Below, in pieces: positions 8,268 through 16,913 of a stretch of 64,000 nt of DNA. The notes beneath the pieces were generated by a model, which worked only from the letters and a program-made list of their open reading frames with translations, did no database searches and was not told the DNA's origin. The translations under genes and the position numbers were made by a program. This DNA comes from CBDBUR01 sp965209065 (GTDB lineage: Bacteria; Pseudomonadota; Alphaproteobacteria; JAPOUT01; G958296285): the NCBI GenBank assembly GCA_965209065.1, contig OZ242373.1:806001-870000 (forward strand). Reading direction: 5' to 3'. The stretch's first letter is position 1. Every line of letters begins with the position of its first letter.

Positions 8268-8314
8268 ATATCCTCCTTTTGTTGTCGGGGCTATTGTAGC
8301 ACAATAAATAATAG

Positions 8315-8392
8315 TGGCGGGAGTGACGGGACTCGAACCCGCGGCCTCTGGCGTGACAGGCCAGCGCTCTAAACCGACTGAGCTACACCCCC
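8315..8392 (-). tRNA. tRNA-Asp (GTC)
   Basis: Cloverleaf on the minus strand: acceptor GGGGGTG pairs with CACTCCC, anticodon loop CTGTCAC gives GTC, T-loop TTCGAGT, discriminator G and encoded CCA (8315-8317). Confidence 0.96.
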
Positions 8393-8443
8393 GCACCTTA
8401 CCTTTATAGCATTATGCTATAACAGGGCTAGAGGAATCGCATA

Positions 8444-9934
8444 ATGGCAAAAATGTTAAAATCGCGCTTTTTGGCTGATGGCGCTGTGGTGAAGTTAGCG
8501 GGGTTAGCGGGAGGCGTCCTTGCTTTTGGCATTATCGTGAGTTTTGCCGAAGGTTCGCCCCATTGGCTTTTGGGCGCGGTGATGGCTTTGATGGTCATTT
8601 GGTGGGTGAGCGAGGCTGTGCCGCTTGCGGCGACTGCCCTTGTGCCTTTGGTGCTTTTACCTCTGCTCGGGCTGGTCGCCCTGCCCGAAGTGACGCCGAA
8701 CTATACCAAGCCGATTATTTTTCTTATGTTCGCCGGTCTAACGCTGGCACTTGCGATACAAAGGGCGAACCTGCATGTGCGTATTGTTGTTGCTATTTTG
8801 CGTATCACCGGCGGTCGTATCAATAGCGTAATTTTTGGCTTTATGCTCGCGACCGGCTTAATGAGCATGTGGCTTTCCAACACTGCGACAACTGCGGCGA
8901 TGTTGCCTATCGCGCTTTCATTTATTGCGATTCTCATCACGCCGCCGCACCAAGAGCATAAGATGCTGCCGCCGCCCGAAACGATTAGCCCGCAAAACCG
9001 CAAGCTTGCGCTGACGATTTTGCTTGGCATTGCTTATTCCGCCAACATAGGCGGCACGGCGACTCTTATCGGCACGGTGCCGAACGCGCTGTTTGCCGGC
9101 CAAGCCGCCGCGCGCTTTGCTATCCCGATTGATTTCCTTTCTTGGACTCTAATGGTTCTGCCTTGGACGCTGATAATGATTGTTCTAATGTGGTTTATTA
9201 TGACGCGCATTCTTTTCCGCAATGCCACGCCCGACCTCACGGGTTTTTACCAAGTGCTTGACGAAACCGAAGAGGATATTGGTAAATTTTCTTATGAAGA
9301 AAAGTGCGTTGCGCTTTTGTTTGGACTCACGGTGCTGTTTCTTATTTTTCATCGATTTATTCCGCTTGCCAATCTCAATTATACGATTATTGGTATCTTT
9401 GCGGTGATTTGCGCCTTTGCTATTCCCATTCGCTTCAAGCCCCTGCAGTTTATGCTGGAGTGGAAGGATATGAAAGAATTGCCGTGGGGTGTTTTGCTCT
9501 TGCTCGGTGGCGGGTTGGCGCTGGGCGATGGAATGACAAAGACCGGATTTTCTACCCTGCTTGGTGATGTTGTGCTAACGCAGTTTAGTTTTTTCGGCGA
9601 TAGCTTATGGTTTGTGTTTGCCGCGCTCGGTTTGGTTTTGACCGAATTCGCTAGCAATACGGCGATGTTAGCGACCTTGCTTCCTGTGGCTTTTGACATA
9701 GCCGAGAAGACCTCTACCAACCCTATGCTGTTTGGTGTGCCTTTAACCATCGCCACGAGTTGCGCTTTTATGATGCCTATCGCCACGCCACCCAACGCGC
9801 TCGTGTTCGCGAGCGGCTATATTCGCGTTTCAGAAATGGCACGCGCCGGCATTTGGATTAACGTGTTGGCTTTAGCACTCATCTGGGTTGTTCTTTCCTT
9901 GACGATACCTTTCTTTTTCCCTCAAGCGTCTTAA
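8444..9934 (+). CDS. SLC13/DASS-family sodium-coupled anion symporter
   Basis: Inner membrane transporter of 496 residues, expected to import dicarboxylates or sulfate with sodium. It is hydrophobic throughout, with about a dozen membrane segments. The two diagnostic Ser-Asn-Thr motifs are present: LSNTATTAAM (residue 145) and ASNTAMLATL (about 403). The conserved IGGTATLIGTVPN and MPIATPPNAL blocks are also present. Substrate cannot be told from sequence. It is a single gene between tRNA-Asp and two convergent acyl-CoA dehydrogenases, overlapping the end of the latter by 4 bp. Confidence 0.88.
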   Translation: MAKMLKSRFLADGAVVKLAGLAGGVLAFGIIVSFAEGSPHWLLGAVMALMVIWWVSEAVPLAATALVPLVLLPLLGLVALPEVTPNYTKPIIFLMFAGLTLALAIQRANLHVRIVVAILRITGGRINSVIFGFMLATGLMSMWLSNTATTAAMLPIALSFIAILITPPHQEHKMLPPPETISPQNRKLALTILLGIAYSANIGGTATLIGTVPNALFAGQAAARFAIPIDFLSWTLMVLPWTLIMIVLMWFIMTRILFRNATPDLTGFYQVLDETEEDIGKFSYEEKCVALLFGLTVLFLIFHRFIPLANLNYTIIGIFAVICAFAIPIRFKPLQFMLEWKDMKELPWGVLLLLGGGLALGDGMTKTGFSTLLGDVVLTQFSFFGDSLWFVFAALGLVLTEFASNTAMLATLLPVAFDIAEKTSTNPMLFGVPLTIATSCAFMMPIATPPNALVFASGYIRVSEMARAGIWINVLALALIWVVLSLTIPFFFPQAS

Positions 9935-11034
9935 AGAGTCATTTCGGCAATTTTCTGGCGGTGGTAAGCGGAGTCTCCCATTCGATACTCACACCACAAG
10001 GCGCGGCGCAAATATAATTGCGCGTCACAATCATAGGTGAAACCAAAAGCCCCGTGAAATTGAATCGCCCTATCCGCCGCAAAGGTGAAAGCATCGCTCG
10101 CTTGCGCTTTCGCCATGTGCGCGGCAAGCATCGCGTCATCATCGCCGCTTGTGAGCCCCGCCGCGTAATATAAATGCGAGCGCGCTCCCTCTAACCCCAA
10201 CAAAACATCAACCGTTGGATGTTTCAACGACTGATAAGAACCAATATATTTATCAAATTGCTTGCGGGTCGTTAGGTATTCCACTAAGAGCGCCAGCACC
10301 CCGGCGATACCGCCGCACATCTGCGCGGCGAGCAAAAGCGTGAGCTGCCGCTCCATTTCCGCTTTGAGCTCAGGCGTCATAACCCCCACGAGATTTTCTT
10401 TCGGCAAGGTAATGCCGTCTAGCGCGAGGCGAAAGCTGTTTTGCGTCTCGTCAATAACATTTTCCCTCTCAAGCAAGGAAGCGAAATGCTCGCGCTCCAG
10501 TAGAAAAAAACTCGGCTTGCCGTCTAATCCGGCAAGCAAAAGAATAAAACTCGCGCTATCGGCGTGCGTGATGAGCGTTTTCGCGCCGTGTAACGTGAAG
10601 GTGTCGCCCTTTTTTTGCGCCACCGCTTCGAGCGGCGACAGCTCCCAGTCGCCTTGCGGCTCGCTAAACGCCAGCGCGCACTGCTCGCCCTTGACGAGCC
10701 TATCGAGCAAACCCTTCGCCTTCAGCCGCTTCGCCACCTCCGCGCTAATCAGGCTAGAGGCTAGAGGCGTTGCGAAAAGTTTGCGCCCCATCGGCTCTAA
10801 AATAGCAACCGCCTCGCCAATGCCTAGCCCCGAGCCGCCAGCCGCCTCGTCAATCGTCAATGCCGACCAGCCCAACGCGACCATCTCTTGCCATAAGACT
10901 TCATCAAAAGGCTCGTGCTTTTTTATTTTCTCGCGCAGAGCTTCTAACGGCGATTTGTCCTGCGCGAACTTCTCAGCAATGTCTAGCAACATCGCTTGCT
11001 CCTCACTGAAATTGATTTTAGGGCGAAAGCTCAT
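9931..11034 (-). CDS. Acyl-CoA dehydrogenase family protein (likely accessory subunit)
   Basis: Flavin-dependent acyl-CoA dehydrogenase fold, 367 residues. The N-terminal helical domain (INFSEEQAMLLDIAEKFA), the middle beta-domain and the C-terminal helices (GAFGFTYDCDAQLYLRRAL) are recognisable. The short-chain-type catalytic Glu near the C-terminus is not seen. It overlaps the upstream dehydrogenase gene by 4 bases. Such adjacent pairs often form heteromeric enzymes of the steroid or side-chain degrading type, where one subunit is non-catalytic. Substrate unknown. Confidence 0.85.
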   Translation of the reverse strand: MSFRPKINFSEEQAMLLDIAEKFAQDKSPLEALREKIKKHEPFDEVLWQEMVALGWSALTIDEAAGGSGLGIGEAVAILEPMGRKLFATPLASSLISAEVAKRLKAKGLLDRLVKGEQCALAFSEPQGDWELSPLEAVAQKKGDTFTLHGAKTLITHADSASFILLLAGLDGKPSFFLLEREHFASLLERENVIDETQNSFRLALDGITLPKENLVGVMTPELKAEMERQLTLLLAAQMCGGIAGVLALLVEYLTTRKQFDKYIGSYQSLKHPTVDVLLGLEGARSHLYYAAGLTSGDDDAMLAAHMAKAQASDAFTFAADRAIQFHGAFGFTYDCDAQLYLRRALWCEYRMGDSAYHRQKIAEMTL

Positions 11035-12242
11035 TTAGGCAAGCCGAGAACACGCTCTCCCAATATATTATATTGTATCTGTGTGGTGCCGCCGCCTATC
11101 GTGCCTGAAAAGGCGTTCAAATAATGACGCTGCCACATACCATTATCGTAAGCGTTCTCATCGTTTAAGTAATAAACCCCATTCGCGCCTTGTAGCTTTA
11201 TCGCAAACTGGTTGAGGCGGCGAAAAAATTCCGATGTCGTTACCTTCTTCGCCATAGGAATAGAGCTCGGACGCTCGCTGGTTAGCGCCTTGTGCTTGCC
11301 GCGCGCCGAGTTTAAGTGAAAGGCTCGTTCCTCAATCATAAACTGCACCAGCGCATCGCGAATAAAACTATCCTCTATCGCCGCCCTGCCGTTGCGCTTT
11401 GTCCTCTTGGCAAGCGCGACCACATCGGCAACACTTGTAACGCTCATAGAGGAAGCATGCCCGCCGGCTTGTCCGCCACGCGCGCCGCGCTCGAACGTGA
11501 GCGTCGCCATCGCCATCTGCCAGCCTTGGCCCTCCTCGCCGAACAAGCAATCGGCAGGAATTTTCGTGTCGGTGAAGAAAACTTGATTGAAACCATATTC
11601 CCCAGTCATTTTTTTTATGCGCACGACCTCTACGCCTTCAACTTGCATCGGTGAAAGAAAAAAACTTAACCCTTCATATTTGTTTTTGCCCTCTTTGCTT
11701 GAACGGGCGAGCAAAATCATATACTTGGCATATTCGCCAAGTGTCGTCCAAATTTTACTGCCGTTGAGCTTATAGCCATTGCCCTCTTTTTCTGCCTTGA
11801 GCTGCGCCTTGCCTAAATCCGAACCATGATCAGGCTCGGAGAAACCCTGACACCACACGTCTTCACAATCCAAAATGCCCTTGATGTATCTTTTCTTCTG
11901 CTCCTGTGAGCCTAAATTGAGAATTAAAGGTCCCGCCCAGTTTAAGCCTATCGTATTAACAATAATCGGGGTGTTCTCTTTCGCGAGCACCGCGGTGGCA
12001 ATATCTTGGAGCGTTTGGTCATCACCGCCGCCGCCATATTCTTTAGGCCACGCCCTGCCGAGATAACCCGCCTCATAAACCTTGCGCTGCCAGTCGCGCA
12101 GGAAATTGAACTGACGCTCTTCACTCACTTCCATAAAGCTCTGCGGCAAGAGGAAGCCCGCCTCTTTTGGCTTGTTCTCCTTGACCCATGCCTCGCATTC
12201 GGTGGTGAATTCGATGCGCTCTTGTTTCGTGATTTCGCTCAT
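11031..12242 (-). CDS. Acyl-CoA dehydrogenase family protein (partner subunit)
   Basis: 403-residue acyl-CoA dehydrogenase. The start at 12242 (MSEITKQERIEF) begins the conserved region; a longer frame to 12284 is less likely. Motifs are RAWPKEYGGGG, the FAD/substrate loop WCQGFSEPDHGSDL, and the C-terminal SGTIGGGTTQIQ followed by GERVLGLP. It probably pairs with the product of the overlapping downstream gene in a fatty-acid or sterol beta-oxidation step, with electrons going to ETF. Confidence 0.88.
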   Translation of the reverse strand: MSEITKQERIEFTTECEAWVKENKPKEAGFLLPQSFMEVSEERQFNFLRDWQRKVYEAGYLGRAWPKEYGGGGDDQTLQDIATAVLAKENTPIIVNTIGLNWAGPLILNLGSQEQKKRYIKGILDCEDVWCQGFSEPDHGSDLGKAQLKAEKEGNGYKLNGSKIWTTLGEYAKYMILLARSSKEGKNKYEGLSFFLSPMQVEGVEVVRIKKMTGEYGFNQVFFTDTKIPADCLFGEEGQGWQMAMATLTFERGARGGQAGGHASSMSVTSVADVVALAKRTKRNGRAAIEDSFIRDALVQFMIEERAFHLNSARGKHKALTSERPSSIPMAKKVTTSEFFRRLNQFAIKLQGANGVYYLNDENAYDNGMWQRHYLNAFSGTIGGGTTQIQYNILGERVLGLPK

Positions 12243-12322
12243 TTGCCCGATAATACCATAATGGCATAATAGGCTAGAATCCACTTTTTGTGAAGTCTAG
12301 CCTATTAGGATATGCAAACGAA

Positions 12323-12398
12323 TGGTAGGCGGTGACGGGCTCGAACCGCCGACCTTCCCGGTGTAAACGGGATGCTCTTCCAGCTGAGCTAACCGCCC
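12323..12398 (-). tRNA. tRNA-Val (TAC)
   Basis: Minus-strand cloverleaf: acceptor GGGCGGT with ACCGCCT (one G-T pair), anticodon loop TTTACAC gives TAC, T-loop TTCGAGC, discriminator A and encoded CCA (12323-12325). Confidence 0.96.
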
Positions 12399-12462
12399 AT
12401 CACACTAAGAGGAGCATCCTCTATTCATAAAGCAAAAATCGGTTAAAACGAAAGCCTATTTA

Positions 12463-12738
12463 CTAGACATTCACCGCTTCTTTGAGCGCCTTACCTGCCT
12501 TAAATTTTGGCTGTTTTGAGGCGGGGATTTTCATCGGCTCGCCGGTTTGAGGGTTACGCGCGGTGGTCGCCTTGCGGTTATAGACCAGAAACGTGCCGAA
12601 ACCAATTAAGCGAACTTCCTCGCCTTTTTTGAGGCTGTCGGTAATCGTCTCGAGCACACTCTCGACCACACCTGCACTTTGCGACTTTTTGAGCTCGCAC
12701 TTTTGCGCGAGAACATCTATCAGTTCATTTTTATTCAT
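12463..12738 (-). CDS. hup: HU family nucleoid protein
   Basis: Histone-like DNA-bending protein of 91 residues. The N-terminal dimerisation helix (MNKNELIDVLAQK) is followed by the beta-arm with GFGTF and the TARNPQTGEPMKIPAS DNA-intercalating tip. It sits downstream of clpX, as in the tig-clpP-clpX-lon-hup order, but lon is missing. An AAGGAG-type site precedes the start. IHF-alpha is a separate gene at 41922-42248. Confidence 0.95.
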   Translation of the reverse strand: MNKNELIDVLAQKCELKKSQSAGVVESVLETITDSLKKGEEVRLIGFGTFLVYNRKATTARNPQTGEPMKIPASKQPKFKAGKALKEAVNV

Positions 12739-12837
12739 CTGTTTTCTCCTTAATGAGTAGTAGGTTTTGAATCCCGCCGTTATGGCTTGATTCGCTTTAA
12801 TGATAGTCTGCTTGCGGTTTTTTTATAAAGCAAGCGC

Positions 12838-12858
12838 AAAAATGCCTAGAATCAGGCA
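12838..12858 (-). terminator. Probable intrinsic terminator after clpX
   Basis: On the minus strand a stem TGCCT/AGGCA with a six-base loop (12843-12858) is followed by five T (12838-12842). It lies about 110 bp past the clpX stop inside the 228-bp clpX-hup spacer. The rest of the spacer holds the upstream region of hup, with nothing else recognisable. Confidence 0.55.
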
Positions 12859-12966
12859 AAAATAATTTATTTTGGAATAAGTGCCTGATAATACACAATT
12901 TTTATTTTATAAAAAATGCTAGATTCTTCAAGGTTTTCCCCGATTCTTTACGATTTTGGGGAGTTT

Positions 12967-14238
12967 TTACGCGCTTTCGCTGCCTTCGCTTGCTTGCTCG
13001 GAGTGAATAAAGAGCGGCGCCTTGCTATCGGTCACCACGTCAGAGCCAATGACGACCTCCTCAACCGAATCCAAGTTCGGCAGGTCAAACATCGTGTCTA
13101 GCAGCAACCCCTCCATTATCGCGCGAAGTCCGCGCGCACCGGTTTTGCGGTTTAACGCCTTTTTCGCTATCTCGCGCAAAGCCTCATCGCGGAACGTCAG
13201 CTTGACACTCTCCATATCAAACAGCTTTTGATATTGCTTCACCAGCGCGTTGCGCGGCTCGGACAAAATGCGCACGAGCGTATCTTCATCTAAATCTTCC
13301 AGCGTGGCAATCACCGGCACACGCCCGACAAACTCAGGAATTAAGCCGAACTTCAACAAGTCTTCAGGCTCTATATTTTTGAGCACGTCATTTGTGCGGC
13401 GTTCGTCGGGGTCATGGACGGTCGCGCCAAAGCCAATAGAAGCTTGCCTGCCCCTATCGCGAATAATTTTCTCTAGCCCCGAAAAAGCACCACCGCAGAT
13501 AAACAGAATGTTTGTCGTATCTACTTGTAAGAACTCTTGCTGGGGATGTTTCCTGCCCCCTTGCGGCGGCACCGAAGCAACCGTGCCTTCCATAATTTTC
13601 AATAGAGCCTGTTGCACACCCTCACCCGAAACATCGCGCGTGATGGACGGGTTGTCCGATTTACGACTTATCTTATCAACCTCGTCAATATAAACGATGC
13701 CTTTTTGTGCGCGCTCTACATTGTAATCGGAAGCCTGTAGCAGTTTGAGAATAATGTTCTCCACATCTTCCCCAACATAGCCCGCTTCGGTTAGAGCGGT
13801 CGCATCTGCCATCGCGAACGGCACATTGAGTATGCGCGCCAAGGTTTGCGCGAGCAGCGTTTTACCACACCCTGTTGGACCTATCAGCAACACATTAGAC
13901 TTGGCAACCTCTACATCATTCGGCGAGTTCTTGCCGGTTTGTGAAAGCCGCTTGTAATGATTATGAACCGCAACCGACATCACCCGTTTAGCGTAATCCT
14001 GCCCAATCACGTAATCATCAAGCACATTTTTTATTTCAGCTGGCGCAGGAACCCCTTCGCTTTTTTGCGCGGCGTTGGTTTTTGTTTCCTCGCGCAGAAT
14101 ATCCATGCAAAGTTCAACACACTCATCGCAGACATAAACGTTCGGGCCGGCAATGAGCTTGCGCACCTCGTTTTGACTCTTGCCGCAGAAAGAGCAGTAA
14201 AGTGTGTTTTTAGAATCTGAACCCGATATTTTACTCAT
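12967..14238 (-). CDS. clpX: ATP-dependent Clp protease ATPase subunit ClpX
   Basis: AAA+ unfoldase that feeds substrates to ClpP, 423 residues. It has an N-terminal four-cysteine zinc finger (CSFCGKSQ...VCDECVELC), Walker A LIGPTGCGKT and Walker B YIDEVDKI. The IGF loop that docks ClpP is visible (SIGFGA), and the C-terminal D2 domain (NRKTGARGLRAIME) is complete. It lies 15 bp after clpP on the same strand. Confidence 0.97.
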   Translation of the reverse strand: MSKISGSDSKNTLYCSFCGKSQNEVRKLIAGPNVYVCDECVELCMDILREETKTNAAQKSEGVPAPAEIKNVLDDYVIGQDYAKRVMSVAVHNHYKRLSQTGKNSPNDVEVAKSNVLLIGPTGCGKTLLAQTLARILNVPFAMADATALTEAGYVGEDVENIILKLLQASDYNVERAQKGIVYIDEVDKISRKSDNPSITRDVSGEGVQQALLKIMEGTVASVPPQGGRKHPQQEFLQVDTTNILFICGGAFSGLEKIIRDRGRQASIGFGATVHDPDERRTNDVLKNIEPEDLLKFGLIPEFVGRVPVIATLEDLDEDTLVRILSEPRNALVKQYQKLFDMESVKLTFRDEALREIAKKALNRKTGARGLRAIMEGLLLDTMFDLPNLDSVEEVVIGSDVVTDSKAPLFIHSEQASEGSESA

Positions 14239-14253
14239 AATTGCCTTCCTATT

Positions 14254-14838
14254 TTATCGGTTGAGAACAATCTCGTCAATGAGACCGAATTCTTTTGCTT
14301 GTGTGGGGGTCATAAAATTATCCCTTTCAAGCGCGTCTTCTATGGTTTTTTTATCCTGCCCGGTGAGCGTGGCGTAAATTTCGTTAAGCCTCTCTCTCAT
14401 TTCAAGGATATTTTCGGCGTGGCGCTGAATATCAGAGGCTTGCCCCTGAAAGCCGCCGCTCGGCTGATGAACCATAATCTGCGCGTTAGGCAAGGCGCGC
14501 CTTTGACCCTTCTCGCCCGCCGCTAATAAAAGCGAACCCGCCGAAGCGGCTTGACCGATACATAAAGTCGCTATCGGCGGCTTGACATATTTCATCGTGT
14601 CGTAAATAGCTAACCCTGCGGTCACCACTCCGCCTGGAGAATTGATATACATAGATATTTCTTTGGTCGGGTTTTCCGCCTCCAGAAATAACATCTGCGC
14701 GGTAATCGTGGCAGCCATATTATCTTCAATCACGCCGGTTACAAAGATAATCCGCTCTTTTAACAAGCGCGAATAAATATCGTAAGCGCGCTCGCCGCGC
14801 GAGGTCTGCTCCACAACCATTGGTATCAAATTATTCAT
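14254..14838 (-). CDS. clpP: ATP-dependent Clp protease proteolytic subunit ClpP
   Basis: Serine peptidase forming the tetradecameric Clp chamber. The 194-residue protein contains the active-site Ser in GQAASAGSLLL, the His in IMVHQPSGG and the Asp in ALERDNFMTP. No long propeptide is present. It lies between tig and clpX in the standard order. Confidence 0.97.
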   Translation of the reverse strand: MNNLIPMVVEQTSRGERAYDIYSRLLKERIIFVTGVIEDNMAATITAQMLFLEAENPTKEISMYINSPGGVVTAGLAIYDTMKYVKPPIATLCIGQAASAGSLLLAAGEKGQRRALPNAQIMVHQPSGGFQGQASDIQRHAENILEMRERLNEIYATLTGQDKKTIEDALERDNFMTPTQAKEFGLIDEIVLNR

Positions 14839-14876
14839 TTCATTGCCCCTTTGTTTAAGAGATGATTCGTTTTTTA

Positions 14877-16289
14877 TTATGCCCCTAAAGGAGTTAATGA
14901 TTGTTTATCATCAGCCCCCTCAAGTGAATTTTTTTGACTCTCTTGCTCATAAAGTTCGCGTCTATCCATCTTTTTCTCGCTTATTGTAGCAATTTTTATC
15001 ACCTCATCTATGGTTTTTTCCTCCAAAAGCTGGGCATAAACGCGGCGCACAAGCTCAGGGTGCTCATTATAGAGCTTCTGCGCTTGCGCCTTGTCGCCTT
15101 CATAAGCCTGAATATCTTCCTCTACCGCCGCTTTTAGCTCATCGCGGCTGACCTCTAGCTTCTTGTCCTTGGCGATGCGCGAAAGCACCAGCGCAACCTT
15201 GACGCGCTTTTTCGCCATCTCGTTAATGTTTTGTTCAATTTTCGCCATCTGCGCTTGTGCGCGCGCTTGCTCTGCCGGCGGGAGCTGCTGTTGCATCGAT
15301 TGAATCTGCTGCAACATCGCGCGCTTTTCCTCCTCCAGCAGACTCGGCGGCAGAGGGAAGGTGTGGCTTTCTAACTTCTCGGCGATTTGCCGCTTTAAGT
15401 CAGCACGCGCGGTTGACTCATCGGCTCGTTCCATTTCGTCACGCACCTTTTGCCTTAATGAATCGACATCATCAGCGCCAAGCGCTTTGGCGAAAACCTC
15501 ATCAACAACCGCCACGCGCTGCGCCACCACCGAGCGAACACTCACCGCAAAATCTACCAGCTTGCCCGCGAGCACTTTGTTCGGGTGGTCGGCGGGAAAA
15601 CCTATCGGCACATTGAAATTATCGCCGGCGTTTTTGCCCACTATCGCCTTTTCTATATTCTCTTGAAGAAAACCCTTGCCGAGATGAATAGACATATCTT
15701 TTTTCTCATTATTCTCAAAAGGCTTGCCTTCTAACGTGCCGATAATATCGACAACTATTTTGTCGTCGTTTTGCGCCGGGCGCTCGGCTTCCTTGTCCTC
15801 AAAAACCGGATTGCGCACCGCAACATCGTTCAGCGCCTCCGTGATATGCTCCTCCTTGACTTCGGTCGTTAGCTTCTCTAACGCCAACTGCGATAAATCG
15901 GTTAGCTCAAACTGCGGCTGCAGCTCAATCGTGATTTTATATTTTAAGTCTGTGCCAGCAAGAACTTCCTTTATGTCGCTGGTTAAATGCGCGCGCGGCG
16001 GTGTGGCAGGCTCGAAGGTCTTGTCCTTGAGAGCCTCCTCACTGGTTTCGTTTATCACCTCTTGTAAAATGTCGCGCAACAACTCCTCGCCATAACGCTG
16101 GCGCACTTGACTCTCAGGCACATGTCCCTTGCGAAAACCCTTTAACTCCACTTTGGGCGCAAGCTCTTTCACCTTCTCATCAAGACGCGCGTTTATCTCA
16201 GCCGCCGGCACCTCGACGCTGAACTGCTTGATGAGGCTGACCTCGCCGCTTTGTGCTAACTGCGGCAGCTCTTCTACTTTTATATCCAC
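14877..16289 (-). CDS. tig: Trigger factor (ribosome-bound chaperone, peptidyl-prolyl isomerase)
   Basis: 470 residues with the ribosome-docking signature (ELKGFRKGHVPESQVRQRYG) in the N-terminal domain. The FKBP-like isomerase domain follows (NDDKIVVDIIGTLEGKPFENN), then the long helical chaperone arms. The C-terminus has an extra charged tail. It heads the tig-clpP-clpX run. Confidence 0.96.
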   Translation of the reverse strand: MDIKVEELPQLAQSGEVSLIKQFSVEVPAAEINARLDEKVKELAPKVELKGFRKGHVPESQVRQRYGEELLRDILQEVINETSEEALKDKTFEPATPPRAHLTSDIKEVLAGTDLKYKITIELQPQFELTDLSQLALEKLTTEVKEEHITEALNDVAVRNPVFEDKEAERPAQNDDKIVVDIIGTLEGKPFENNEKKDMSIHLGKGFLQENIEKAIVGKNAGDNFNVPIGFPADHPNKVLAGKLVDFAVSVRSVVAQRVAVVDEVFAKALGADDVDSLRQKVRDEMERADESTARADLKRQIAEKLESHTFPLPPSLLEEEKRAMLQQIQSMQQQLPPAEQARAQAQMAKIEQNINEMAKKRVKVALVLSRIAKDKKLEVSRDELKAAVEEDIQAYEGDKAQAQKLYNEHPELVRRVYAQLLEEKTIDEVIKIATISEKKMDRRELYEQESQKNSLEGADDKQSLTPLGA

Positions 16290-16335
16290 GCGTTATCCTC
16301 TTTATGTTGGCCTATTTGTTTTGGCCTATTTGTTT

Positions 16336-16422
16336 TGGTATGGGCGGAGGGACTTGAACCCCCAAGCCTGTGAAGGCACGAGGACCTAAACCTCGCGTGT
16401 CTACCAATTCCACCACGCCCAC
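16336..16422 (-). tRNA. tRNA-Leu (TAG)
   Basis: Minus-strand class II tRNA of 87 nt: acceptor GTGGGCG with CGCCCAT, anticodon loop TTTAGGT gives TAG, a long variable arm, T-loop TTCAAGT, discriminator A and encoded CCA. Its first base is the last base of the stop codon of the GNAT gene. Confidence 0.95.
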
Positions 16423-16910
16423 TAGATAGGTTTCTCATACCATAGCACATCCCAATAGCGATTGAACTTATATCCTACCTCGCTCATCACGCCGACGGGA
16501 GCGAACCCAAACTTGCGGTGAAGCGCCGTCGAAGCAGGATTTGGCTGCGTGATGCCAGCTAGGGCGCGGTGATAGCCGCTCAAGTTAGAGAGTAGCGTGT
16601 CGTAAAGAGCGGTGCCGGCGCCGCGCTGGGTGAAGGTGGGGGCGAGGTAGATGCTCGTCTCCACCGAGCGCGCATAAGCCGCCTTCGGTCTAAACTGAAC
16701 GGCGCAGGCATAGCCTTGAACCGCGCCGCCATCAACCACCACAAAGCACGGATAGCCGCCTGCGTCAAAATAAGCAAACCACTCTTGCCGCTTCGCTAAC
16801 GTGTGAGGCGTTAAGTCAAAAGTGTAAGCGGTGTTCTCAATGTAGTAGTTATAAATATCTACGATGGCTTGCTGGTCGCCCTTCTCGTAAGCGCGAATGC
16901 TATAGGTCAT
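16422..16910 (-). CDS. GNAT-family N-acetyltransferase (phosphinothricin acetyltransferase-like)
   Basis: 162-residue acetyltransferase of the Pat/YwnH group. The N-terminus (YSIRAYEKGDQQAIVDIYNYYI), the T-x-D region, the ETSIYLAPTFTQRGAGTALYD strand with the acetyl-CoA pyrophosphate loop (QRGAGT) and the GITQPNPASTALHRKFGF block are typical. Members acetylate methionine sulfone or sulfoximine-like compounds or other small amines; substrate unproven. It starts 3 bp after the AT-rich nuclease gene. Confidence 0.85.
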   Translation of the reverse strand: MTYSIRAYEKGDQQAIVDIYNYYIENTAYTFDLTPHTLAKRQEWFAYFDAGGYPCFVVVDGGAVQGYACAVQFRPKAAYARSVETSIYLAPTFTQRGAGTALYDTLLSNLSGYHRALAGITQPNPASTALHRKFGFAPVGVMSEVGYKFNRYWDVLWYEKPI

Positions 16911-16913
16911 CTG

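Noticed and set aside
12408..12422. Inverted repeat AGAGGA/TCCTCT between HU and tRNA-Val as a terminator
   Set aside because: Short stem, three-base loop and no T-run on either strand.
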